Below are positions 13,601 through 24,800 of a stretch of DNA of 64,000 nt, piece by piece. Each line of letters begins with the position of its first letter. Within the stretch, counting starts at the first letter, position 1. A model generated the notes under the pieces. That model saw only the letters and a list, made by a program, of their open reading frames with translations, did no database searches and was not told the DNA's origin. A program made the position numbers and the translations under genes. The stretch is from Lineus longissimus (lineage: Eukaryota > Nemertea > Pilidiophora > Heteronemertea > Lineidae). The stretch covers positions 16,182,001 to 16,246,000 of the forward strand of contig NC_088319.1 of the NCBI RefSeq assembly GCF_910592395.1. Reading direction: 5' to 3'.

Positions 13601-14850
13601 CCCAGCTGACTACCAGTGGATTTTACCCATTTCCAGCAATTCTCACTCCACTGGAAACCAAACCAACTGCCAGTGGATTTACCCATTTCCAGCTATTATC
13701 ACTTCACTGGAAACCAACTCCCAGTGGACTACCAGTGGATTTACCCAATTCCAGTGATTATCACTCCACTGGAAACCAACTCCCAGTTGGCTACCAGTGG
13801 ATTTTACCCATTTCAAGCAATTATCACTCCACTGGAAACCAACTCCCAGTGGATTATCAGATGGAACTTTGCCCTTTATTTCAGTGACCACCCAGTTTAT
13901 TCTGAGGGGGTGATACTAGAGGAAGAGATGGACATGTTCTGAGAAGGGGGGGGCCTTACCATGTCCACTGCAACCAGCTGAAGCAAGGCCATGGGCAGCA
14001 ATGTGGAGGAAGGCATAAACTCTGGTCTTGCTTTTCTCTGCAACATATTTCCGTAAACCTTGGAATGTGGTAGCACCTGCGTGGAAAGACAATGCCAGTG
14101 AACAAGATCTAAAAGGTGTTGTATGTTTACGACAGTTTAGCAGGCCAAGGACTAACCTGTGAGGGTCTATTAGAAAAAATATTGAGATCTGGAGCTGGAT
14201 GTCCAATAGTGGCAATGAATATGTGTTAAAGGTAGTCAATAGACAGCAGCCAGGTGAGCAAAATATTAACCCAGGTTGCCAATAGGGGTCTCTCCTGTCT
14301 CACAATATATGTAATGCATCAGGAATATAAGTATATACATGTATATATATACAAAATACCCAACTGCATATTAGCCACACAAAGACCACCACTCCTGCCT
14401 GTAACTATAGTGTGACATTTCACAGAAAGAACATTTGAACACGTTCATTGAACGTTAGCATCGGTATAAACGCCGGGGGTACACGGGGTTGTGGGTTGGC
14501 AGGGGTTAATTCAATTCCGAGTCTCAAGTCTCCATACCTGCGCTCCCCGCATCAACGACAGTGGTTACACCCCTAGCCACGGCGCTTTCGTCTACATTTA
14601 CTCCCAAGGGCGTGGCATATTGGTAACAATGAACGTGGAGATCTATCAGCCCTGGTGTCACAATGCAAGAAGAGGCGTCAAATTCTTCGTCAGCGGTCAG
14701 ACGAAGGTTTTCTCCCACTGCAAAGATCTGTCCATTTTTCACCGCGACGTCTGCTATGCGGTCCATGCTGCTGGCAGAATTAATCACCCTGCCACGTCTG
14801 ATGATGAGGTCAACATGGCTGCACTGTGCTTTTTCGGCAGATTTCTCCAT
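10698..14850 (-). CDS. Amidohydrolase/deacetylase, Atu3266/COG3964-like, 5 exons
   Basis: Predicted cytosolic TIM-barrel metal-dependent hydrolase. Characterised bacterial relatives of this type deacetylate small N- or O-acetyl substrates; the substrate here is unknown. Exons: 14850-14538, 14076-13960, 13326-13176, 11832-11750, 11374-10698. They join in frame to 446 aa. An N-terminal composite beta-sandwich segment leads to the metal motif DLHVH (His72/His74). The text then reads TTVVDAGSAG, typical of the subfamily. Other expected ligands are present: Lys175 in GVKVR (the carboxylated lysine), His210/211 in MVHH, His240 in YTHMYH, and catalytic Asp301 in SSDLHT. The C-terminus adds a roughly 45-residue tail with a short Cys/Pro-rich segment. 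The ATG at 14850 is used; upstream in-frame sequence has no better start. The gene lies head to head with SPEN. Dihydroorotase or dihydropyrimidinase is less likely given the AGSAG segment. Confidence 0.85.
13376..13880. repeat. Minisatellite in amidohydrolase intron 2
   Basis: At least seven imperfect units built around ATTTCCAGYRATTATCACTCC and CACTGGAAACCAACTCCCAG are arranged with spacings of 50-70 bases (cores near 13446, 13509, 13559, 13629, 13685, 13747, 13810). Units contain both CCAGTGG and CCACTGG, so neighbouring units can pair with each other. The array lies between the second and third coding exons. Long open frames across it on both strands are a by-product of the repeat. Confidence 0.85.
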
Positions 14851-15354
14851 TGCTTCAGTACCTAGCAATATATTTAACGCCCTTATCTAAATAGCACCAT
14901 GAACATTAAACATAGGAAACAACGTTATTTCCTGGTTGCAACATTGACCCATTTCCCCCTTTATCAAACGATTCAACCACGATTCCAGGACATAATGGCA
15001 TACAATGTTTATCTCTGTTTATCAGTTTTCAGTATCGGAGACTGTCTGATTTTGGTGTCAAATGAAGCAGGAAATCAAGACTTTTATATTTCATACAAAT
15101 CAAATCACAATAACTTCCTTTCTTTTCAAACTAAGGCCGAAATCTGCCGCACCTAATTAACCTACGTATACAATGGGGACGCGCTTGGGTGGAAAACTGC
15201 GTAATTGATGTCGAATTTTTGGTCGGTCTGCGCAATGACGTCACCAGGAGTTAATGGAAAATGAGGATGCAGGCTTGATATTACAAGTACGGTTTATTGG
15301 ACGCAAAATTCGTCACACACGCAATATGTATGTGGATGTAGTTTAACTGAAAGC
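14851..15354. promoter_or_regulatory. Divergent promoter interval between amidohydrolase and SPEN
   Basis: Only about 504 bases separate the start codons of two oppositely transcribed genes, so both 5' UTRs and core promoters must lie here unless upstream non-coding exons exist. It holds a perfect palindromic CRE (TGACGTCA, 15236-15243) beside a TGCGCA sequence. Short upstream frames precede both genes: ATG at about 15327 before SPEN, and one before the amidohydrolase ATG. No TATA box is evident. Shared bidirectional control is inferred from geometry. Confidence 0.6.
15236..15243. promoter_or_regulatory. Consensus cAMP-response element TGACGTCA
   Basis: The full 8-bp palindrome is the CREB/ATF consensus. 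It lies 112 bases upstream of the SPEN start codon and about 390 bases upstream of the amidohydrolase start, a usual promoter-proximal distance for SPEN. Confidence 0.6.
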
Positions 15355-18300
15355 ATGGTTAGAGAGACAAGATACCTATGGGTTGCTAATCTGCCGGATA
15401 AAGTCACAGAGGAACGTATTTCGGAGCACTTCAAACGGTTCGTATTGGTCGATTTCTGAAACCCGTTTTGGCGGCCATGGAACGCCGCGTGCTATTGGAA
15501 TTTAACCCTTTCTTGTGTTATTTGGATACATTTAGTTAATTGTACGTGTATATACCCCTATTCTGTTGTGCACCTCGTGGAACTTCCCTTCTAAATGTAT
15601 GTTTGGAATACTGTATGCATTATTGGATGTACCAGATAGCTGCACCACGATGTTTATAATCCATTATGTGGAAAACTATGCCCGCTTTATTAACCAGTAA
15701 CATTACTACATGTATTATGCATGGTAAAGCGTCGGTGTTGTTTATAGTTTACAACTGCCATCTGAACAGGCTGTTAGGAGCCTGCCTGATGGCAAAGCTG
15801 ATATACATAAATATTTTGTGATATATATAAATATTTTGTTGTCACTTTCCACAAATGATGGGAGTTTCCAATGATATTAAAATGACAATTTTAGAGAAAA
15901 ATTCTCTGTCCACCAAGAAGGTGCATAAAATATTAAGAATTAAATGGCAATGTTATTAAGTAGTAGACAATAGAGCTATAGTCTATATATACTATACATT
16001 GTTGTTGTACTTTGCATTGAAGCAAAATTCTGTTCACTTGGGCCAACCACTGCAAAAGTGGTAATGGCCTGGAGGAATCTTCTGATGCCACCTAAATATT
16101 GATGTACTTAAATTATTCTTTTGTTCCTGTTTTTCATCCAACAAGTTTGCTATAAATAAGAATAATAATCACCTTAATATTGGTGGAGTATGTATAAAAA
16201 TTTCAACAAAAAAAAGTGAGCGGAGGAGTTGATAAACCTGAATAAAAGTTGGATAAAGGCATGAGTAGGCTTCACAACCATTATTTCATTCTGTAAGTAT
16301 TACATGTGTAGAAGTGTCTAAAATACCATAATACTGGTGCAAGGTCTGCTACGAACTTTACATTTGTCATGTATGTAGGCCTATTAAATATCCCTTATAC
16401 ATGCTGGCATAATCTCTGATCTTATACAGGCCTTCAGAAATACATGTAGTGCATATGTTATAATGGTAAAGTAAAGCTGTGGGTATTGTGTTGTGTGTTG
16501 TGCATTGGGGCCAGGACTATTACGTGTACACCCAGTTTTATGCTTATGTAATACTAAATGTGTCAATTGTGTAAACCTATTACCCTGGGAACCATTCTTT
16601 TATTAGGTGTGAATGAGCATGGGCAGATATTGTAAGGTTTTAAGAGGTGTTGTTTACAACTCTTGGGGAACTTGCTTGGACAAGAAATTATTCTGCCAAC
16701 TGTCAATGGTGTTATCGCCTTTGATTATTCAATAGTCTTATCGTCAGGTTACTGGCTGAATTATTATTGTCTGAATAGAATTGTGATTGGTCATTGTTCT
16801 GAAGAGCTTGAATGATGTTGCATGCATTTGAAAGTGACTCATTATTTGGTTGTGTTTTAGCTCTCCCTCCTAAATGTAAAAAAAGTAAAGCTGTCTGAGC
16901 AGACCATATTCCTTCATTCAACTTTTTCCCTATGGTCAGATCGCCAGTGGAATCTTTTAGAAAAGGTTTTCTGGTGAGAAATTTGGCAGTTGATGTTCAT
17001 TATGAGGGAGGTTGCTAAATGAAGATTATACTTATGACTTTCTCATAAGTTTCAGCAGACTACATGTATAATAGCCATTATAGGCCTACAGTACAGTATA
17101 TAGTTCACTATTTTCTGAGTGGGTTAATAATTGGGATGTCTTGTTTTACCAACCATGACCTCATTCTTGGTAAACCTAGATAGAACCTTCATGTAGTGTA
17201 TGGGCCAAATTGTTTACTTCCATTTTGTGTTCATTAAAACAAACATGCCTATTAAATTGCCATGGCCTACTTTTAAGATGGACCGAATGTATTGGGTAGC
17301 ATGTGATGTCTTTATGTGCCTATGTAATCTTATCTTAGTTAGTCATGTACAGAGTGATTGATTTTGGGGCATGTCTCAACTGATTTCATTGGCCTTATTC
17401 AAATCCATCCAGAGCACAGGCTATGGATATGGGTGTTTGAAGTACAGTTGTTGATTGTGCCAGGAAAGAACCGTGTATAGGCCTACATTGTATGCTCATA
17501 TGATTGAGCAGTTAGTGTGCCTCTTGGGTTATATCAATTTCCTCTTTTCATATCAATTCCTAGTCTTGCAACGTATGGAAAACATCTGGCTGTAGTAGGA
17601 TACGATAATTTATGTACATGTGGAATGTGTAGGCCTACCCTCTTTGGGGCCTCCTATACATGTACATTTGTATTGTTCGATAGTCCCCATTTATGGCCCC
17701 TTGTTTTTGCATAACAATAGTAGGTAATAATCACCTATTATTGTGTATTTTCTTACCTAATGCAAACTAGCCAGTGCTGTAGTTGTGATGTAATGCTTAT
17801 TGTACACACATTTATGAATTTCCAAGTAATGCGGTGGTGATGATATATGCCTGTGACACAATAGTTTGTTTTGATTATGGATGCCAAAATGACTGCTGAT
17901 GTTAAACATCGCTTTCAAAATGTTTGAATGGTGTCATAGATATTTTTGATGGACATTTTGAAATTGGAGTAGTAGTTTTTGCACAGTCGTTGTAGACATG
18001 TACATAGTTCTGGAAAAGCCTATCAGGGCTTTGCATGCACTACACAGAGAAACCAAAGTCTGCAACATCAGCGTTTTACATGTAGAACACCTTCAAGATA
18101 CAGCCACCCTCTCCAGCATTCCAAAGACGGCCATATTGTGCTTGTATTGATCAGCGCCCAGTCCTATCCACGCACGAACACCGACTCCCCGACTCGACAA
18201 CATCACCTACCATCTTCATCTTCCGTATGGTATGCCGTTGGTCACTATGGAAACCAGCCATTTCAATGGCTTGTATTCTCTATGAATAGTTGGTGGTGTG

Positions 18301-18839
18301 CGAGTTGGCCTCCTGTTTTCGTGACAAAAGTTGTTTCAGTTTTAGATATGACTTTAGCAAATGTAAACAAATCATACTACTTTGGGAATTGTAAATGGAA
18401 ATATGTCTGATGTATCGTCCTTTCAGTATCTTACGGGTTATGTTATGATGTGCTGTTTCATATAGTCTCTTCATTCAGAATTCAGATACTGAAAAACTTT
18501 TCCACAATAATTTGAATAGATGATTACGAACTGTCTTGTTTCGTCTCTTTGCAGGTATGGAAAGATTCAAAGTGTAAAACTCCGCAAGGAGGCAGGAAAT
18601 CTAGGTGCCCTAGTGGCATTCACAGACATTAAATCTGCGTCAAAGGCGCATAAAACAGAAAATGAAATAGACAGTGTTATCCTACAGACTGAATACAGTG
18701 AGCCTACAGCATCTGGGATCGCCATCACAAGTCGTACGGTTGAGCCGGATCCTCCTGGTACTACGCGCACCAGCAGCACAAGTTATACGCAGCCGCGGAC
18801 GGTACCAGGTCGCTACACACCAAGCAGACCTGGAGAAGG
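15355..18839 (+). CDS. SPEN: SPEN exons 1-2: RRM1
   Basis: Exon 1 codes from 15355 to 15437 and exon 2 runs 18555-18839. Together they encode RRM1: LWVANL forms the RNP2 strand and ALVAFTD the RNP1-equivalent strand. The intron 1 donor is GTTCGT, weaker than usual, but joining CG to G restores the conserved FKRYG sequence, which supports it. Exon 2 continues into a Thr/Ser/Pro-rich linker. Intron 1 (about 3.1 kb) shows no recognisable gene. Confidence 0.92.
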
Positions 18840-21800
18840 GTAAGTCGAATCTTTAAATATTTCAGAATGGTCGCAGTTCATCGAATAAAGCCGTCTTGAA
18901 GTTCTTTACAAGAAAATACTTAAGTTTTGTACTACATTTGGTAACTTGCTTTTCATACACTTCTTCTGATATAGTCACAAGTTTAAGCTCAAACATTTTT
19001 TATCCAGTTTTAAAATTTGAAAATTATTGCATCGTACGTTTCCTCGTATTCTATCCTGGTTTGGACAATTTGAAATTGTCTTGCATGGTGCGCGCATTGT
19101 TATGAATCAAGCGTACAGGAGAAGCGTATTTGTGTGTCAGTTATAATTCATGAGAAATAAATATGTTTTTTGAAAAAGTGTCGTTCTTTACATAGTCCTT
19201 GTTTGAGTAGCTGGCTATATGTATCGTGATCGTGATGGTGTAATATTCTCCGCACGGCCATTATGATAAGTGCCGCCCTGCCATCAATCCAGCCCCAGTC
19301 CATCCCACTTTCTGATTCACCAGACTCTCATCAAACACCTGATTAGGCGTAATGCGTGTTCTGTCGAAACTGGTGTAGACTGTCCATGTAGTTATTTGTC
19401 ATTTTAGTTTCGCCTCATAGAATCATTATCATGAATTGCTTGCTGCTATCCCATCATCCGTTATTTTGTTGTTCAACTCTTTTTTAGATATTTTTGTTTG
19501 CATAGTTGCATTTTATGAAATCATGATAATGAGGTTGAAGTCCACAATTTAAAAATTGGGCCAGCCTTCAAAATATGTTAGTTTGCAGTTATTATCCTAC
19601 ACACATTTGACCTAAAAACCTTGATGAGGCCTCCTCATTTAATGAGCTCCACCCTCGCCGTCAATTCCTTTAACTTGATTTAAAGGATGACCTCAAAAAA
19701 TGCTGTGTATGAATTCAAAATTCCAGTTTGACCATTTAAAAATTGCATAGCTTTGACGCTGTTTAGTCAGTTTGAGCGTGTGCTTCACATCTGGGCCTTT
19801 AAAACACGTAAGATGGGCATTTTGTACAGGTAACCCTCAGCTGGCGATATAACGTGAACGGTGGACGCAGAATATGATAAACTGTGTGCAAAAAGAGTTG
19901 AATGAAACATTTTTTCTTATGCATGTAACCTAACCTGAAAAATCTCTGGAAAAAAATAACTTTTTTCCCTTTCAAAATCGTGATGTTTCTTTTTCATTTC
20001 ATTAACATCGTTGCAACATTCAGCATTATAAAAAAAACTAACCTCCCCTATAAATGTCTGTTTTTTGGGTCGCCATCAAACAAAAAACTAATATGTAGGA
20101 AAGCTTTATGTGGTTTATTTTGCATTATTTGTGCATAGTGTGGATTACTTGTTTTCTCTTCTGTATACGGTGGATTAACTCTCCCTAAGATCAACGGAAA
20201 AGATGGATACAAAAAGCGGGGAGCACCAGTAACCGTTAGTGATGTCTTAGATCTCTGTGTTCCTAGTTGATTTTCAAACTTGTAGATATACCCGAGCTGT
20301 GGATTTCTCTGCTTCTGCCGTAGTTCCCTTTTTGCTATCTGGATGTAAGGTAATGTTGTTGTGCCTTCACCCTGTATGGAGTTTAGTTTGAAGGACCGTT
20401 TGGATGTACACTGGTTCTCTTACAGGAATATTGCTGTTTCATCACGGATATATTATTGCACTAGAGAGGAATATACCAACGTCGTGGGATTACTTAGACC
20501 AGTTAAATATTACTCCAAATAGCCTCTCTCTTGGATTAGTAGCACTCTGATGGGATTAAAAGATTAGACCTAGTAACCAAAAAAAGACGTTTGGAGTAAA
20601 AATTTCGTCTTTGGATACAAAACCTACTGATTATATTGGATACCCTGGTCTTGGATGTAGAAATAGATCTCTTAAAATACCAGGATCTATGTTGATCAGT
20701 TATCGATATCCGAGCCTGTCAAAAGATGAGATACTACATGTAGCTGTTTGAGGAATATCTTTGATCGACCTATTTGGATTATAACAGCGGTATTGCATCA
20801 TTCATGTATCATTCTTTGTTGTTGTGAATTGTCCGCCAAATGAATCTAATTTTCATTGCTCTCAGCGCGTTTTTCAGGTAACCGGCATCGGCAGTCATCA
20901 CAAGGCATCTTGGGTTACCCAGCGTTCCTTGCATGCATGCTGCTTTGAATTGTACACCGTAGTGTATGAATGCAGCGGAGATGACTCACAAGCCATGCAC
21001 ATCTCATGCATACACTGGGTTTTGATGAGCGCAGCGCCAACAGATCCTGCATGAATTATCCTAATGTATTCCATTGAATTCATCATCATGCAGCTAGGTT
21101 TGAAAGACAGCGGCTTGCGGCTAGGTTCTAAAGACGGCGCAGGAGGTGAATGTCCCATTGAATGGCAATACTGGAGTGTATGCCCCAAGCTGGAGGCTAT
21201 CGCCAACAATCTGCAGTAAACTTCATGATTGATTCACCTAAAATTTACACATGATCACAATCCATGTGAAGTTCGTATGAAATAAATATTGTTTCCATTT
21301 CATCCTGTGTGCAGGAATCATCTGTGGATTTGCAAAGAATAAAAATTCTCCATTCACCAGTTATCATGTTGTTGTCTTTTTCAGACTGCTATACCAATAC
21401 AATGATTTGCTATAATGCTGTACTGATTAAACACAAAGTTTTTCTAAATCTGATTGCATACACTCTCTCAAAGTTTTATTTCAAAATTTTGCATGAATTT
21501 CAGGACAACTTCGTATCTGATACTCCAATAAAATTCACACAACCAAATGAAGTCTTGTGCTTTATGTCATATTTGGTATTCAATGCTTGTTTTAAGTCCT
21601 TGACTATGAACCCTGCATCGAGGTCCTTGATATTTAACTTGATGATGGTCTGTATCATAGAGGACATCTTCTATGTAAAGAAAATCAAAAGATTTGAAAT
21701 GAAAATGTAGGATGTCTCTCCTACTGTACAAAGTATTCCCGGCTTTTGCAACCAAAGTTTTATTCAAGTCATGAAGTGGCCAACCCATCAAATCAGTCAA

Positions 21801-24800
21801 GACCTCATGAAAAAAAGTGCTCTGCTTTCCATACATCTGAATGTTGGAGTAGGCTTTCAGGCAGTCCAGAATCTTCGATGTACCAGCCACTGTATTTATA
21901 CACTCTGAAAATACAGCGTCACTCTGAAGGCCTCAAGTGTTGTCTGTGTGCTATATTTACTCTAAAGTAGTATGAGTCATCCATAAGCTATTCAAGCCCC
22001 ATGATACAGCGTAAGTGCTAGACTTAATAATATCCAATATTGCTCCGGCTATGCAAATAATGACTGCTGTATGATGGCTATACTACCACCGTACAATATC
22101 CTATGTCTGTGTACTCATTGAATTATTTTTTGGCAGTATTTCCCAGGAGTGCCCGTGCAAAAATTTCAAAGGCATGCATTCCTGATCTTTACAGATTTGA
22201 GAGCCATTCCAAAAATTCGTATAAAATAAAAATGCATTAATTTCAAAATTCTTGAGCATGATCTTGAAGGCTTAAACCTCATCCCTCAGAATTGACAGAA
22301 TCATTAGATTGAAGGGAATATAATGGAAAATTATAAAATCCTGTCATTAAATACAGTCAGAACGTTTGACGCTTCAGACATTATTTTGTTTCATCGAGGT
22401 GGCCTTATTCTGAAGAGGTCGTCAGAAGTTCCCCAATTCAATTCACAACTTTCTTGAGATATCATCCCCTACAAAATAATGTTATCCATGTGTCACAAAA
22501 TGAGTTTGTGCTTTCCAAACTGGTGTCAAATGTATGTCAGTCAACTCAGTTGGCCCAGTGTACAGTGTTGTATTGTATTGTACTAGTCTCATATCGTTCC
22601 CCGTCTTCCTTTCATACCCATGCTGTTTTGGACACTATTATTCCCCTTGCTTGTGTGCACCATGCACAGACTTGCACAAAGGTTATTTTCACCCAAACCA
22701 GCCAAAGTCACTGTTCAACCATAATACAACATCCACGTAAGAATGCACATATGACATTGACCAACTCGGTTGAATTTCTTTCCTTCTCAAGAACTCTTGG
22801 CAACCATTGTCTGTCCACCAGGGGCTTTTGTTGAGCTTCTATTTGTGTAGTTTCAAAATGTTGGCCACCATTGTTGGCTGGTATTGTTCAGTGGCCTGCT
22901 TATTATGCCTGATTTAGCCAAGGAGCTCCACACAAATGCTTCCATAAAATGCTGGTGAGCTTTTGTTCTCAGTATATAATAGCATTGAAGAATTTCTATA
23001 GTGCTTTGTTACTCCTAGTGTGCTTGAAGTGCATTGGTCCCTGTTGATTCTAATTCTTCTGTGTTGGTCTGTGCTGTCTGGTAACCGGAAAAACGCCGAC
23101 CGACCGACCGACCGACCGACCGACTGACCTGCCAACCTACCGTCATATGCAGTATCCCTTTCGCTTCTCTATAGCACATGTATCTGTGAAGTGCCCAGCG
23201 CAATGGACATGATGGAGTCCGACGTGTCGGACAGCAGCAGGTCATGTGAAATGAAATTGTAAACAAGCGCACGTGCGCTGTTCAAATGACAACAAATGCA
23301 CATTGCGCGTTGCAGTTCATGCATTGCATCGGTCGAGACACTCGAGTAGAAAAACTACAGTGCATAGATTAGGCCCAAATCATGCTTTTATATCCACCGA
23401 CCATGTAGACAAAGCATATCTTTAGAGTATCGTTATCAGTTCCTTACCGCGTGGGCTCGTTTTCCCGGTATAATTGACTGGAGATGCTGCTGTCAGACAC
23501 GTCGGACTCCATCACGTCCATTGCGCTGGGCACTACACAGATACATGTGCTATAGAAAGCGAAAGGGATACTGCATATGACGGTAGGTTCGCAGGTCAGT
23601 CGGTCGGTCGGTCGGTCGGCGTTTTTCCAGTTACCGTGCTGTCTGGTTGATTTGTGACCATGAGCTGCGGTGTTCAACACAGTGACCTGCAAGAGCATGC
23701 TTCAAAAATAAATTGCTTATGTGCGGACTTCTTAATATTGGTGATTGTGTAATGAATCACTACGCCCTGCCATAACCAATTTAACCCGTTTTCATGACAA
23801 AAATGTGGAAACAAAGTTTTTTTTATGATCTTATTTTTTCATGAAAATCCAATCCCTTTACACACAAGCGGTTAAATTTTTCCAAATCACTCAAAAATAG
23901 GAGACAGAGCTGATGAAAAATATTTGTGGGCAGAAAGAGGCTAAACTTGAGGTTTGTCACACTTCCATATGGACAAAAAATGAAACTGAATTTATTCAAA
24001 TGAAACTGAAAATCTTTTCCATGTTGGAAAGATATTATGTTCATATAATCCAAGAAAATTATTGTATTAATAACCGCCAGGAAGAGATAAGGCCACAGGG
24101 GCACTTCATCAGTCTTGATGTACACAATACAAGCATCCATCTTGCCTCGCCAAGCAGACCTTCTGGCTTCTACCTTCATATCTAATGCATACTGAACGAA
24201 TGTATAGATCTCGCCAGTACTATACGCGCAGTATACACACGCTCCATAATCAGCGCTTCATCCCCAGTTTACAATTATTGGAAAAAGCGTTTGATTGGCT
24301 GAGAGCCATATTGGCAACGCTGTAGCCTGCATAATAGGATGTGTAGTCTTCACCACGGTTGCTGGGAGACGTGGATAAGGTTTCTATACCATGATGGACG
24401 ATCGCTCAAGTCACCATTATCATGACATTTCTTGGCGCAATCTGCATCTTGCCAGCAATGGGCCACATAATCTTGTTGGGGGGGAAAAAGTGGTCGAAAT
24501 GGCAACGGTTGTGGCTGATGTCTTGGGAATGTTGGCAGCATTAAGTATATTAAAAGTGGAGTGAAAAATACCCAGTGCTGTCCACATAATTTGTATTTTC
24601 TTATTCTATTCACCATGTGTTCACATATGTTCGTGCCCATTTTCATGGTGTCAGTATCGCATATATGGAACCCCCAACCCACCCCATCACAGAGTTTTAT
24701 GGCTCTAATACAATGGCGTTATTGATCCTGTGTAAAATATGGACTGATTCAGATGAGCTGCTAGACCACTCCAACTACACTTGGATTCGTTTGATGGATG

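Noticed and set aside
13327-13942. Overlapping open frames on both strands across the intronic minisatellite
   Set aside because: Open in several frames because the repeat unit lacks stops; location is inside a well-supported intron.
15438-18554. Alternative first exon of SPEN within intron 1
   Set aside because: Several short frames exist, but none encodes RRM-like or conserved N-terminal sequence, and exon 1 already matches the SPEN N-terminus.
23448-23521. Possible nested minus-strand coding exon (MDVMESDVSDSSISSQLYRE) with donor GTAAGG
   Set aside because: The ATG and first dozen codons lie in the inverted arm of a foldback element and recur in the other arm (23203 onwards); no downstream exon or known family supports a gene.
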